Below are positions 25,110 to 33,550 of a stretch of DNA of 64,000 nucleotides, piece by piece. Made by a program: the position numbers and the translations under genes. The stretch is from Streptomyces ruber. GTDB lineage: Bacteria > Actinomycetota > Actinomycetes > Streptomycetales > Streptomycetaceae. The stretch is from the NCBI RefSeq assembly GCF_014648075.1, contig NZ_BMQK01000015.1:124001-188000 (forward strand). The letters run 5' to 3'. Position 1 is the stretch's first letter. Each line of letters opens with the position of its first letter. The notes beneath the pieces were generated by a model that did not search any database, had not been told where the DNA came from, and saw only the letters and a list, made by a program, of their open reading frames with translations.

Positions 25110-25562
25110 TCAGTCCGAGGACTGCCGGCCCTTCGGCCGCCACACCACCAGGGCGCTCGTCTGCTGGACCTCCTGGTACGGCACGAGGTCGCGGCGGTAC
25201 GAGGCGTGCACCGCGGCCTCGCGCTGCTGCATGGCCACCGCCGCGCCCTCCACCGCCGCCTGCAGCTCCGCCACCCGGTTCTGCAGCGCGGCGACCTGGT
25301 TCTCCAGTTCGATGATGCGCTTGATCCCGGCGAGGTTGATGCCCTCGTCCTGCGACAGCTGCTGCACCTGGCGGAGCAGCTCGATGTCGCGGGCCGAGTA
25401 GCGCCGGCCCCGGCCCGCGGTACGGTCCGGGGAGACCAGACCCAGGCGGTCGTACTGACGCAGCGTCTGCGGGTGCAGACCGGAGAGCTGGGCCGCCACC
25501 GAGATGACGTAGACCGGGGTCTCCTCGGTCAGCTCGTACGGGTTACGTCGACGGCCGTCCAT
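25110..25562 (-). CDS. hspR: HspR heat-shock repressor (MerR family)
   Basis: 150 residues. MerR-type winged helix at the N-terminus: YVISVAAQLSGLHPQTLRQYDRLGLVSPDRTAGRGRRYS, then the coiled-coil dimerisation helix LENQVAALQNRVAELQAAVEGAA. In Streptomyces HspR binds HAIR sites upstream of dnaK, clpB and lon, with DnaK acting as co-repressor. It is last in the operon, 4 bp after dnaJ, giving an autoregulatory loop with the HAIR sites at 29343-29415 and acting in trans on the clpB site at 19071. Confidence 0.97.
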   Translation of the reverse strand: MDGRRRNPYELTEETPVYVISVAAQLSGLHPQTLRQYDRLGLVSPDRTAGRGRRYSARDIELLRQVQQLSQDEGINLAGIKRIIELENQVAALQNRVAELQAAVEGAAVAMQQREAAVHASYRRDLVPYQEVQQTSALVVWRPKGRQSSD

Positions 25563-25566
25563 CTGG

Positions 25567-26754
25567 TCATGCTCCCTTCGCGGCCTGGAACAGCTCCGCC
25601 CGCGGGTCCTCTCCCGCGGTCGCCTCGCGGTACGCCTCGAGGGCGTCCCGCGCCTTGCCCGACACGTCCTTCGGCACCGCCACCTCGACGGTGACCAGCA
25701 GGTCCCCGCGCGTGCCGTCCTTGCGGACCGCGCCCTTGCCGCGGGCCCGCATCGTACGGCCGTTCGGGGTGCCCGGCGGCAGCTTGAGCGTGACCGGCGG
25801 CCCGCCCAGCGTGGGGACGCGGATCTCGCCGCCCAGCGCCGCCTCGGGGTACGTCACCGGCACCGTCACCGTCAGGTTGTCGCCCTTGCGCCCGAAGACC
25901 GGGTGCGCGTCGACGTGCACGACCACGTACAGGTCGCCCGCCGGGCCGCCCCGCTCACCGGGCGCCCCCTTGCCGCGCAGCCGGATCCGCTGCCCGTCCG
26001 AGACCCCCGCGGGGATACGTACCTGCATGGTCCGCGAGGACTTGGCGCGCCCCGATCCCTTGCAGACCTCGCACGGGTCCTCGGAGATGAGGCCGCGGCC
26101 CTTGCAGTCCGGGCAGGGGTCGGTGAGCGAGAAGCCGCCGCCGGAGCCGCGCGCCACCTGCCCGGTGCCGACGCAGGTCGGGCACACGCGCGGCGTGCCG
26201 TTCTTGTCGCCGGTGCCGGAGCATGCCTTGCACGGCTGCTGGCTGGACATCCTGAGCGGTACGGTCGCGCCGTCCACGGCCTCCGTGAAGCTCAGCGTGA
26301 CCTCGGACTCGATGTCCTGGCCGCGCCGGGGCTGGGTGCGCGCGCCGGAGCCCGCGCCGCCACGGTTGAACAGGCCGCCGAAGACGTCACCGAGCCCGCC
26401 GCCGAAACCGCCGGCTCCGCCCGCTCCGCCGCCCTGGGCACCGCCTCCGAAGAGGTCGCCCAGGTCGAAGTTGAACGATCCTCCTGCGGCGCCGGGGCCC
26501 GGACGGAAGCCGCCGTTGCCGAAGAGGGCGCGCGCCTCGTCGTACTCCTTGCGCTTCTTGGGGTCGCCGAGTATGTCGTTCGCCTCGGAGATCTCCTTGA
26601 AGCGCTCCTCGGCCCTGGCGTTGCCCTTGTTGGCGTCCGGGTGGAACTCGCGGGCGAGCTTCCGGTACGCCTTCTTGATCTCGGCCTCGGTGGCGTCCTT
26701 GGGGACGCCGAGGACCTTGTAGTAGTCCTTCTCGATGAAGTCCTTGGTACTCAC
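25567..26754 (-). CDS. dnaJ: DnaJ co-chaperone (Hsp40)
   Basis: 395 residues, GTG start. J domain with the HPD tripeptide (KLAREFHPDANKGNARAEERF), Gly/Phe-rich linker (GGFRPGPGAAGGSF...), then four zinc-finger repeats CKACSGTG, CPTCVGTG, CPDCKGRG and CEVCKGSG, and the two beta-barrel substrate-binding domains (VRIPAGVSDGQRIRLRGKG). It stimulates DnaK ATPase and delivers unfolded clients. This is the dnaJ copy of the dnaK operon; Streptomyces usually has a second one elsewhere. Confidence 0.97.
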   Translation of the reverse strand: MSTKDFIEKDYYKVLGVPKDATEAEIKKAYRKLAREFHPDANKGNARAEERFKEISEANDILGDPKKRKEYDEARALFGNGGFRPGPGAAGGSFNFDLGDLFGGGAQGGGAGGAGGFGGGLGDVFGGLFNRGGAGSGARTQPRRGQDIESEVTLSFTEAVDGATVPLRMSSQQPCKACSGTGDKNGTPRVCPTCVGTGQVARGSGGGFSLTDPCPDCKGRGLISEDPCEVCKGSGRAKSSRTMQVRIPAGVSDGQRIRLRGKGAPGERGGPAGDLYVVVHVDAHPVFGRKGDNLTVTVPVTYPEAALGGEIRVPTLGGPPVTLKLPPGTPNGRTMRARGKGAVRKDGTRGDLLVTVEVAVPKDVSGKARDALEAYREATAGEDPRAELFQAAKGA

Positions 26755-26790
26755 CCTCGACGTCCCTCCTCCCTCGTCGTCCGTGCTACG

Positions 26791-27468
26791 TCAGCCCTCG
26801 TCCGGGCCACCGTTCTCCTTGTCGTCGCCCGCCGCGTCCTTCGCGCCCGCCCCGTCGTCGGAGCCTTCTTCCTTGACCGTCTGCGCTCCGGGCTGCGGCT
26901 CGGCGACGGCCACCCGCGCGGGGCGGATGGTGCGCTCGCCGATGCGATACCCCGGCTGCAGAATCGCCACGCACGTCGTCTCGGTGACGTCCGGGGCGTA
27001 GGAGTGCATCAGGGCCTCGTGGATCGTCGGGTCGAAGGGCTCGCCCTCCTTGCCGAACTGCATGAGGCCCATCTTGGCCGCGACGGTCTCCAGCGACTCG
27101 GCGACGGACTTGAAGCCGCCGACGAGTTCGCCGTGCTCCCGCGCGCGGCCGATGTCATCGAGCACGGGCAGGAGCTCGGTCAGGAGGTTCGCGATGGCGA
27201 TCTCCTTGACCGCGACCCGGTCGCGCTCGACCCGGCGGCGGTAGTTCTGGTACTCGGCCTGGAGCCGCTGGAGGTCCGCGGTGCGCTCGCCGAGCGCGGT
27301 ACGGGCCTGGTCCAGCTGGGCCACCAGGGCCACATCGCCTGCGTCCCCGGCCGGGGCCGCCCCCTCCTGGGGGGCGGCCTTCGGCTCGGCGTCGTCGGGG
27401 GTCGCGCCGGAGGGGACGTCGGGCTGCTTCGGCTGCTGCTCGTCGAAGCCCGGGGTCTCCTCGGTCAC
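26791..27468 (-). CDS. grpE: GrpE nucleotide exchange factor
   Basis: 225 residues. GTG start overlapping the dnaK stop by 4 bp (GTGA). Acidic, disordered N-terminus, long helix (LAQLDQARTALGERTADLQRLQAEYQNYRRRVERDR) and C-terminal beta domain with the family signature (FDPTIHEALMHSYAPDVTETTCVAILQPGYRIGERTIRPARV). It exchanges ADP on DnaK. The extended acidic C-terminal tail (KEEGSDDGAGAKDAAGDDKE) is typical of actinobacterial GrpE. Confidence 0.96.
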   Translation of the reverse strand: MTEETPGFDEQQPKQPDVPSGATPDDAEPKAAPQEGAAPAGDAGDVALVAQLDQARTALGERTADLQRLQAEYQNYRRRVERDRVAVKEIAIANLLTELLPVLDDIGRAREHGELVGGFKSVAESLETVAAKMGLMQFGKEGEPFDPTIHEALMHSYAPDVTETTCVAILQPGYRIGERTIRPARVAVAEPQPGAQTVKEEGSDDGAGAKDAAGDDKENGGPDEG

Positions 27469-29324
27469 GCGGCACCGTCCTTGCGGTCGCGGTCCTCGTC
27501 GACGATCTCGGCGTCGACCACGTCGTCGTCGGCCTTGCCCGCACCGGCGCCGGCGGCACCGGCGTCGGCGCCACCCGCGGCCTGCGCGCCCTGGGCGTCG
27601 GCGTACAGCGCCTGGCCCAGCTTCTGCGAGACGGCGGCGACCTTCTCGGTGGCGGTGCGGATCTCGGCGGAGTCCTCGCCCTTGAGCTTCTCCTTCAGCT
27701 CGGCGACGGCGGACTCGACCTCGGTCTTGACGTCACCCGGGACCTTGTCCTCGTTGTCCTTGAGGAACTTCTCCGTCTGGTAGACGAGCTGCTCGCCCTG
27801 GTTGCGGGTCTCGGCGGCCTCGCGGCGGCGGTGGTCCTCCTCCGCGTACTGCTCGGCCTCCTGGCGCATCCGGTCGACCTCGTCCTTCGGCAGCGAGGAG
27901 CCGCCGGTGACGGTCATCTTCTGCTCCTTGCCCGTGCCCAGGTCCTTCGCGGTCACGTGCATGATGCCGTTGGCGTCGATGTCGAAGGAGACCTCGATCT
28001 GCGGGACGCCGCGGGGGGCCGGCGGCAGACCGGTCAGCTCGAACATGCCGAGCTTCTTGTTGTACGCCGCGATCTCGCGCTCGCCCTGGTAGACCTGGAT
28101 CTGCACGGACGGCTGGTTGTCCTCGGCCGTCGTGAAGATCTCGGACCGCTTGGTCGGGATCGTGGTGTTGCGCTCGATGAGCTTGGTCATGATGCCGCCC
28201 TTGGTCTCGATGCCGAGGGACAGCGGGGTCACGTCGAGGAGCAGGACGTCCTTGACCTCACCCTTGAGGACACCGGCCTGGAGCGAGGCGCCGATGGCGA
28301 CGACCTCGTCCGGGTTCACACCCTTGTTGGCCTCCTTGCCGCCGGTCAGCTCCTTGACGAGCTCGGCGACGGCGGGCATACGGGTCGAACCGCCGACCAG
28401 GACGACGTGGTCGATCTCGTTGATCGAGATGCCGGCGTCCTTGATGACGTTGTGGAACGGCGTCTTGCAGCGCTCCAGCAGGTCGGCCGTGAGCTGCTGG
28501 AACTGGGCGCGCGTGAGCTTCTCGTCCAGGTGCAGCGGGCCCTCGGCGGAGGCCGTGATGTAGGGCAGGTTGATCGAGGTCTCGGTGGACGAGGACAGTT
28601 CGATCTTCGCCTTCTCGGCAGCCTCGCGCAGACGCTGCAGAGCCATCTTGTCCTTGCTCAGGTCCACGCCGTGACCGGACTGGAACTGCTTGACCAGGTA
28701 GTCGACGACGCGCTGGTCCCAGTCGTCACCACCGAGGTGGTTGTCACCGTTGGTGGCCTTCACCTCGACGACGCCGTCGCCGATCTCCAGCAGCGAGACG
28801 TCGAAGGTGCCGCCACCGAGGTCGAAGACGAGGATGGTCTGGTCGTCCTTGTCGAGGCCGTAGGCCAGGGCGGCGGCCGTCGGCTCGTTGACGATGCGCA
28901 GGACGTTCAGACCGGCGATCTCGCCGGCCTCCTTCGTCGCCTGGCGCTCGGAGTCGTTGAAGTACGCCGGGACGGTGATGACGGCGTCGGTGACCTTCTC
29001 ACCGAGGTAGGACTCGGCGTCCCGCTTCAGCTTCTGCAGGATGAAGGCGCTCATCTGCTGCGGGTTGAAGTCCTTGCCGTCCAGGTTGATCTTCCAGTCA
29101 GTGCCCATGTGGCGCTTGACCGAGCGGACCGTCCTGTCGACGTTCGTGACCGCCTGGCGCTTGGCGACCTCGCCGACCAGCACCTCACCGTTCTTCGCGA
29201 AGGCGACGACGGACGGCGTGGTCCTGGCGCCCTCGGCGTTGGTGATGACGGTGGGCTCGCCGCCCTCCAGAACGCTGACGACGGAGTTAGTCGTGCCCAG
29301 GTCGATGCCGACCGCACGTGCCAT
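27465..29324 (-). CDS. dnaK: DnaK chaperone (Hsp70)
   Basis: 619 residues, full length. ATPase domain signatures: IDLGTTNSVVSVLEGG, VFDLGGGTFDVSLLEIGDG and VVLVGGSTRMPAVAELV, followed by the linker and substrate-binding domain (DVTPLSLGIETKGGIMTKLIERNTTIPTK). C-terminal tail rich in Gly/Ala, ending in an acidic segment. ATG with a GGAGGAA ribosome site. First gene of dnaK-grpE-dnaJ-hspR. Two HAIR operators lie directly upstream. In Streptomyces DnaK also binds HspR as co-repressor. Confidence 0.98.
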   Translation of the reverse strand: MARAVGIDLGTTNSVVSVLEGGEPTVITNAEGARTTPSVVAFAKNGEVLVGEVAKRQAVTNVDRTVRSVKRHMGTDWKINLDGKDFNPQQMSAFILQKLKRDAESYLGEKVTDAVITVPAYFNDSERQATKEAGEIAGLNVLRIVNEPTAAALAYGLDKDDQTILVFDLGGGTFDVSLLEIGDGVVEVKATNGDNHLGGDDWDQRVVDYLVKQFQSGHGVDLSKDKMALQRLREAAEKAKIELSSSTETSINLPYITASAEGPLHLDEKLTRAQFQQLTADLLERCKTPFHNVIKDAGISINEIDHVVLVGGSTRMPAVAELVKELTGGKEANKGVNPDEVVAIGASLQAGVLKGEVKDVLLLDVTPLSLGIETKGGIMTKLIERNTTIPTKRSEIFTTAEDNQPSVQIQVYQGEREIAAYNKKLGMFELTGLPPAPRGVPQIEVSFDIDANGIMHVTAKDLGTGKEQKMTVTGGSSLPKDEVDRMRQEAEQYAEEDHRRREAAETRNQGEQLVYQTEKFLKDNEDKVPGDVKTEVESAVAELKEKLKGEDSAEIRTATEKVAAVSQKLGQALYADAQGAQAAGGADAGAAGAGAGKADDDVVDAEIVDEDRDRKDGAA

Positions 29325-29342
29325 TTCGATTCCTCCAGCTGA

Positions 29343-29363
29343 CTTGAGTGGAACAGGCTCAAG
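29343..29363. promoter_or_regulatory. HAIR operator, proximal to dnaK
   Basis: CTTGAGT (29343-29349), spacer GGAACAG, GCTCAAG (29357-29363): one mismatch to the HspR consensus. It lies 18 bp upstream of the dnaK start codon, immediately before the ribosome site. Confidence 0.93.
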
Positions 29364-29394
29364 TGTGCATCACAGCCGCCGCTGGGTCAACAGA

Positions 29395-29415
29395 CCTGAG
29401 CGTGGTGGACTCAAG
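29395..29415. promoter_or_regulatory. HAIR operator, distal to dnaK
   Basis: CCTGAGC (29395-29401), spacer GTGGTGG, ACTCAAG (29409-29415). A weaker left half and a perfect right half. Multiple HspR sites before dnaK are known in S. coelicolor. Confidence 0.85.
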
Positions 29416-29607
29416 TCTTATTGTGGGCTTACGCGCAAGGCGGCGGCCAGGCATGGTGGCCGCGCCCGTTTCGGCAGGTCACGGGGTTCGCGCTACGGGT
29501 CGCGCGCCGTGGTTCACGCGCCGGTCGGCTCAGGAAGGTGTGCACGACACACAGGAACCGGGGCCCTCCGCCGTACGGCCCACGAGTCGTGCGCGCCAAG
29601 GAACCGG

Positions 29608-30789
29608 TCAGGCCCTGGACCGGGACCGGCCGCGCCCCGGCTCCGACACGCCGCCGAGGGACGGCAGCGGCTGGAGCCGGCGGGGAGGCCCGGGGTGCCG
29701 GGGGCGCCGGCTCTCCGGCAGCACCGGCTTCCGGACGCGGCCCGTCCCGGTGCGAGCGGCCTTCGCGCGGCGGCCGCCGGAACCGGTTCCGGCCCTGCCC
29801 CTCCGAGTACCCCCGATCCCGTAGACAGGCACACGCAGCAGCCCGAGGACCGTCAGCGCGGCCGCTCCGGCCACCCACAGCGCGGCGGACGAACTCATCC
29901 ACAGCATGTGGACGGCGAGGCCGACGAGGGCCGAGGCAAGCGCCGCGACCCCCAGGACGAGGACGGCGCCCTGCGCGGTGAGGCCGAGCCGGCGCAGCCG
30001 GTGCGCGAGGTGGTCCGGCGCGCCGCGCCACAGCGGCCGCCCGGCCCTGCGCCGCGCCAGCAGCACGAGCACCGCGTCGGCGCTCACCAGGGCCGTCAGC
30101 GCGAACGGCATCCCGAAACCGGCTCCCCCGTGCGCGCCCTGCACCAGCACCACCCCGCCCGCGACCACGAACCCCGCGAACAGCGCCCCGCACTCGCCCA
30201 GCGCCACGCGCGCGGGCGGCCAGTTGTGCATCAGCACCCCGGTCAGCGCGGCGGCCAGCACGCTCAGCAGCGCGGCCAGCCCGTCCAGCACCTCGGCGGC
30301 GGCGCACGCACCGGCCGTGAAGGCGCTGACGACCCCGACGGCCCCGAGGACGCCGTCGCAGCGCCCCAGTCCCTTGAAGGCGTGCACGACGAAGACGATC
30401 CAGAGGATGCTCGGCACCGCGAGGAGGAAGCCGATGTCGCCGTACGGCACGACGACCGCGGCGGCGACGGCGACCCCGGCCGCCCGCACCCGGAAGGGCA
30501 GCCCCCGGGGCCCGCGCAGATCGGCGACGAACCCGAGCACCGCGAGCCCGAGCGCGGCGAGGAGCAGCCGGCCGCCGTCGTCCGCCCCGAGCGGCGCGCC
30601 CCCGGCCCACGCGCCGGCCACGGTGACCACGCCGGTCGCGGCGACGAGGGCGACGCCCCCGGTCAGCGGCACGCCACGGGCCCGCCGCCGCTCGACCAGG
30701 CCGAGACGCAGCGCGGGCACACGCACGGCCGCCGCGAGGGCGGAGGCGAGGAGCAGGGCGGAGGCGGCGGTGAGGATTCCGTACAGCAC
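29608..30789 (-). CDS. Divergent MraY/WecA-like membrane glycosyl-phosphotransferase
   Basis: 393 residues, about ten transmembrane helices, then an 80-residue Arg/Gly/Pro-rich cytoplasmic tail. The family layout of polyprenyl-phosphate sugar-1-phosphate transferases is visible: VPLTGGVALV, FVADLRGPRGL, HAFKGLGRCDGVLGAVG, HNWPPARVALGECGALFAGF and PDHLAHRLRRLG. But catalytic acidic positions are altered: DD in the first Asp motif is AD, and the GDxGS loop is GECGA. It may have changed or lost activity. Closest neighbours are dnaK and the EtfD-like gene, so context does not give a pathway. ATG start. Confidence 0.75.
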   Translation of the reverse strand: MLYGILTAASALLLASALAAAVRVPALRLGLVERRRARGVPLTGGVALVAATGVVTVAGAWAGGAPLGADDGGRLLLAALGLAVLGFVADLRGPRGLPFRVRAAGVAVAAAVVVPYGDIGFLLAVPSILWIVFVVHAFKGLGRCDGVLGAVGVVSAFTAGACAAAEVLDGLAALLSVLAAALTGVLMHNWPPARVALGECGALFAGFVVAGGVVLVQGAHGGAGFGMPFALTALVSADAVLVLLARRRAGRPLWRGAPDHLAHRLRRLGLTAQGAVLVLGVAALASALVGLAVHMLWMSSSAALWVAGAAALTVLGLLRVPVYGIGGTRRGRAGTGSGGRRAKAARTGTGRVRKPVLPESRRPRHPGPPRRLQPLPSLGGVSEPGRGRSRSRA

Positions 30790-31129
30790 GCTCCGAGGCT
30801 ATGCCCGTTTGCACCATTATTCGGTGAATAACACGATCTGTTCCTCACCGTTCCCCGGAGGGCCGTACCGGGCCGTGCCGGGAAGAGCCGGAGGAGGACG
30901 GACAATGGTGCGGTGACCTGCGCGCCCACGCCGCACCCGAGGCGGTGGCGCCGGACGCGCCCCGGTCACTCAGGCGGTCCTCAGCGATCCAGATCACTGC
31001 ACGCGCGACTACAGTGCGGCGCCGGATGTGGGTAGTCTCGGAGGACTACATAAGTTACCGCTTAGTAATCGACAGTCGGGGTAAGCGAAGAGCCCCGCAG
31101 AAACCCTCGCAGGCCCGAGGAGCCCTTCC
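30790..31129. other. 340-bp divergent promoter region
   Basis: No gene recognised. It should carry the promoters of the MraY-like gene (leftward) and the Fe-S oxidoreductase gene (rightward). An AT-richer stretch at about 31045-31075 is the best candidate for the rightward promoter; the ribosome site GAGGAG lies at 31117-31122. Confidence 0.45.
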
Positions 31130-33409
31130 ATGCAACTCGCCGCGATCATCGTGTCGCTGGTCCTGACCGCGGTCGGCGTCGCGCTGCTCGCGCGCGCCGT
31201 CGGACAGTTCGTCCGGTACTTCAAGCTGGGTCAGCCCGTTCCGGCCGGCCTCCGGACCGACAACCCCTACCAGCGCAGTGTGACGCTGGTGAAGGAGTTC
31301 CTCGGGCACACCCGGATGAACCGGTGGGGCATCGTGGGCATCGCCCACTGGTTCGTGGCCATCGGCTTCCTGACGCTGCCGCCGACGATCATCACCGCCT
31401 ACGGCCAGCTCTTCCAGGCGGACTGGACGCTGCCGGTGCTCGGCGGCTTCCTGCCGTACGAGATGTACATCGAGTTCATCGGCACCGCGACGACGCTCGG
31501 CATCATCGTGCTGATGGTGATCCGGCTGCTGAACCTGCCCTCGCGGCCGGGCCGCAAGTCGCGCTTCACGGGTTCGAAGATGGGCCAGGCGTACTTCGTC
31601 GAGTACGTCATCTTCACCATCGGTGCGGCGATCATGGTGCTGCGCGGCCTGGAGGGCGCCCTGCACCACGTGGACGGCTACGACCCGGCGTACTTCGCCT
31701 CGTACCCGCTGGTCCTGGCCTTCGACGGACTGAGCACGGGCACGCTGCAGAACCTCGTCTACCTCTTCGCCATGATCAAGCTGGGCACCACCATGATCTG
31801 GATGATCACGGTCAGCCTGAACATCAACATGGGCGTGGCCTGGCACCGGTTCCTCGCCTTCCCGAACATCTGGTTCAAGCGCAACGCCACCGGTGAGACC
31901 GCGCTCGGCGCCCTCCAGCCGATGACCTCCGGCGGCAAGCCGATCGACTTCACCGACCCGGGCGAGGACGACGTCTTCGGTGTCTCGCAGGTCGAGCAGT
32001 TCAGCTGGAAGGGTCTCCTCGACTTCTCCACCTGCACCGAGTGCGGCCGCTGCCAGTCGCAGTGCCCGGCCTGGAACACGGGCAAGCCGCTCTCCCCCAA
32101 GCTGCTGATCATGTCGCTGCGCGACCACGCGCACGCCAAGGCCCCGTACCTGCTGGCGGGCGGCGGCAAGACGACGGAGGGCGAGGAGAAGGCGTCCGAG
32201 GAGCAGCTCAAGGACGTCCCCGCCGCCGCACTCGCCGAGGCCGAGCGCCCGCTGATCGGCACCCTGGAGGAGAACGGCGTCATCGACCCGGACGTCCTGT
32301 GGTCCTGCACCACCTGCGGTGCCTGCGTCGAGCAGTGCCCGGTGGACATCGAGCACGTCGACCACATCGTCGACATGCGCCGCTACCAGGTGATGATCGA
32401 GAGCGCCTTCCCCTCCGAGGCGGGCACGATGCTCAAGAACCTGGAGAAGAAGGGCAACCCCTGGGGCCTGGCCAAGAAGCAGCGCCTGGAGTGGACGAAG
32501 GAAGTCGACTTCGAGGTGCCGGTGGTCGGCAAGGACATCGAGGACCTCACCGAGGTCGAGTACCTGTACTGGGTCGGCTGCGCCGGCGCCCTGGAGGACC
32601 GCGCCAAGAAGACCACCAAGGCCTTCGCCGAGCTGCTCCACATGGCGGGCGTGAAGTTCGCGATCATGGGCGGCGACGAGAAGTGCACCGGTGACTCCGC
32701 CCGCCGCCTCGGCAACGAGCCCCTGTTCCAGGAGCTCGGCATGGAGAACGTGGCGTCCCTCAACATGGCGTTCGGCGAGGACGACGAGGACGAGTCGACG
32801 AAGAAGCCGAAGTCGGCCAAGAAGATCGTCGCCACCTGCCCGCACTGCCTCAACACGCTCGGCAACGAGTACCCGCAGCTCGGCGGCGACTACGAGGTCA
32901 TCCACCACACCCAGCTGCTCCAGCACCTCGTCGACGAGGGCAAGCTGATCCCGGTGACCCCGGTCGAGGGCCTCATCACCTACCACGACCCCTGCTACCT
33001 GGGCCGCCACAACAACATCTACACGCCCCCGCGCGAGATCATCGGCAAGGTCCCGGGCCTGCGCAACGAGGAGATGCACCGCCACAAGGAGCGCGGCTTC
33101 TGCTGCGGCGCGGGCGGCGCGCGGATGTGGATGGAGGAGCGGATCGGCAAGCGCATCAACAACGAGCGCGTCGACGAGGCCCTCTCCCTCAACCCGGACA
33201 TCATCTCCACGGCCTGCCCGTTCTGCCTGGTCATGCTGACCGACTCGGTCAACGGCAAGAAGAACGATGGCCAGGCCGAGGAGTCCGTCCAGGTCGTGGA
33301 CGTCGCCCAGCTCCTGCTGGACTCGGTCAAGACCCCGATCTCGGACGACGAGCCCCCGGCGGGCGCGGCCGAGACGGAGGACGCGCCGGAGCCGCAGCCG
33401 GTGAAGTAG
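31130..33409 (+). CDS. Membrane Fe-S oxidoreductase, EtfD/Rv0338c-like
   Basis: 759 residues. N-terminal part with about five transmembrane helices of the NarI/HdrE-like heme-binding type, two [4Fe-4S] ferredoxin motifs (CTECGRCQSQCPAW and CTTCGACVEQCPVDIEH) and two CCG domains of heterodisulfide-reductase type (DPCYLGRHNN, FCCGAGGARMW; CPHCLNTLGN, ACPFCLVML). This is the architecture of mycobacterial Rv0338c, shown to be EtfD, the membrane oxidoreductase that passes electrons from EtfBA of fatty-acid oxidation to menaquinone. No etfAB genes are adjacent. ATG start after GAGGAG. Followed by a terminator with a T-run. Confidence 0.93.
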   Translation: MQLAAIIVSLVLTAVGVALLARAVGQFVRYFKLGQPVPAGLRTDNPYQRSVTLVKEFLGHTRMNRWGIVGIAHWFVAIGFLTLPPTIITAYGQLFQADWTLPVLGGFLPYEMYIEFIGTATTLGIIVLMVIRLLNLPSRPGRKSRFTGSKMGQAYFVEYVIFTIGAAIMVLRGLEGALHHVDGYDPAYFASYPLVLAFDGLSTGTLQNLVYLFAMIKLGTTMIWMITVSLNINMGVAWHRFLAFPNIWFKRNATGETALGALQPMTSGGKPIDFTDPGEDDVFGVSQVEQFSWKGLLDFSTCTECGRCQSQCPAWNTGKPLSPKLLIMSLRDHAHAKAPYLLAGGGKTTEGEEKASEEQLKDVPAAALAEAERPLIGTLEENGVIDPDVLWSCTTCGACVEQCPVDIEHVDHIVDMRRYQVMIESAFPSEAGTMLKNLEKKGNPWGLAKKQRLEWTKEVDFEVPVVGKDIEDLTEVEYLYWVGCAGALEDRAKKTTKAFAELLHMAGVKFAIMGGDEKCTGDSARRLGNEPLFQELGMENVASLNMAFGEDDEDESTKKPKSAKKIVATCPHCLNTLGNEYPQLGGDYEVIHHTQLLQHLVDEGKLIPVTPVEGLITYHDPCYLGRHNNIYTPPREIIGKVPGLRNEEMHRHKERGFCCGAGGARMWMEERIGKRINNERVDEALSLNPDIISTACPFCLVMLTDSVNGKKNDGQAEESVQVVDVAQLLLDSVKTPISDDEPPAGAAETEDAPEPQPVK

Positions 33410-33424
33410 CCGGTAATCGGCAGG

Positions 33425-33463
33425 ACGCCGCCTTCCCGTGCGTGACGGGGAGGCGGCGTTTTT
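33425..33463 (+). terminator. Intrinsic terminator with T-tract
   Basis: ACGCCGCCTTCCCGT (33425-33439), loop GCGTG, ACGGGGAGGCGGCGT (33445-33459), then TTTTT. It follows the EtfD-like gene by 16 bp. Confidence 0.93.
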
Positions 33464-33550
33464 CGTACGCCAGTACCCACCCGCCCCTTACCGTGCGCGC
33501 TCGACATGTGCATGATGTGCCAGTCGTTGCCGATGCGGACGAGGTGGACA

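Noticed and set aside
27831..29342. 503-codon + strand frame opposite dnaK
   Set aside because: Antisense of the strongly conserved dnaK coding sequence; no independent evidence.
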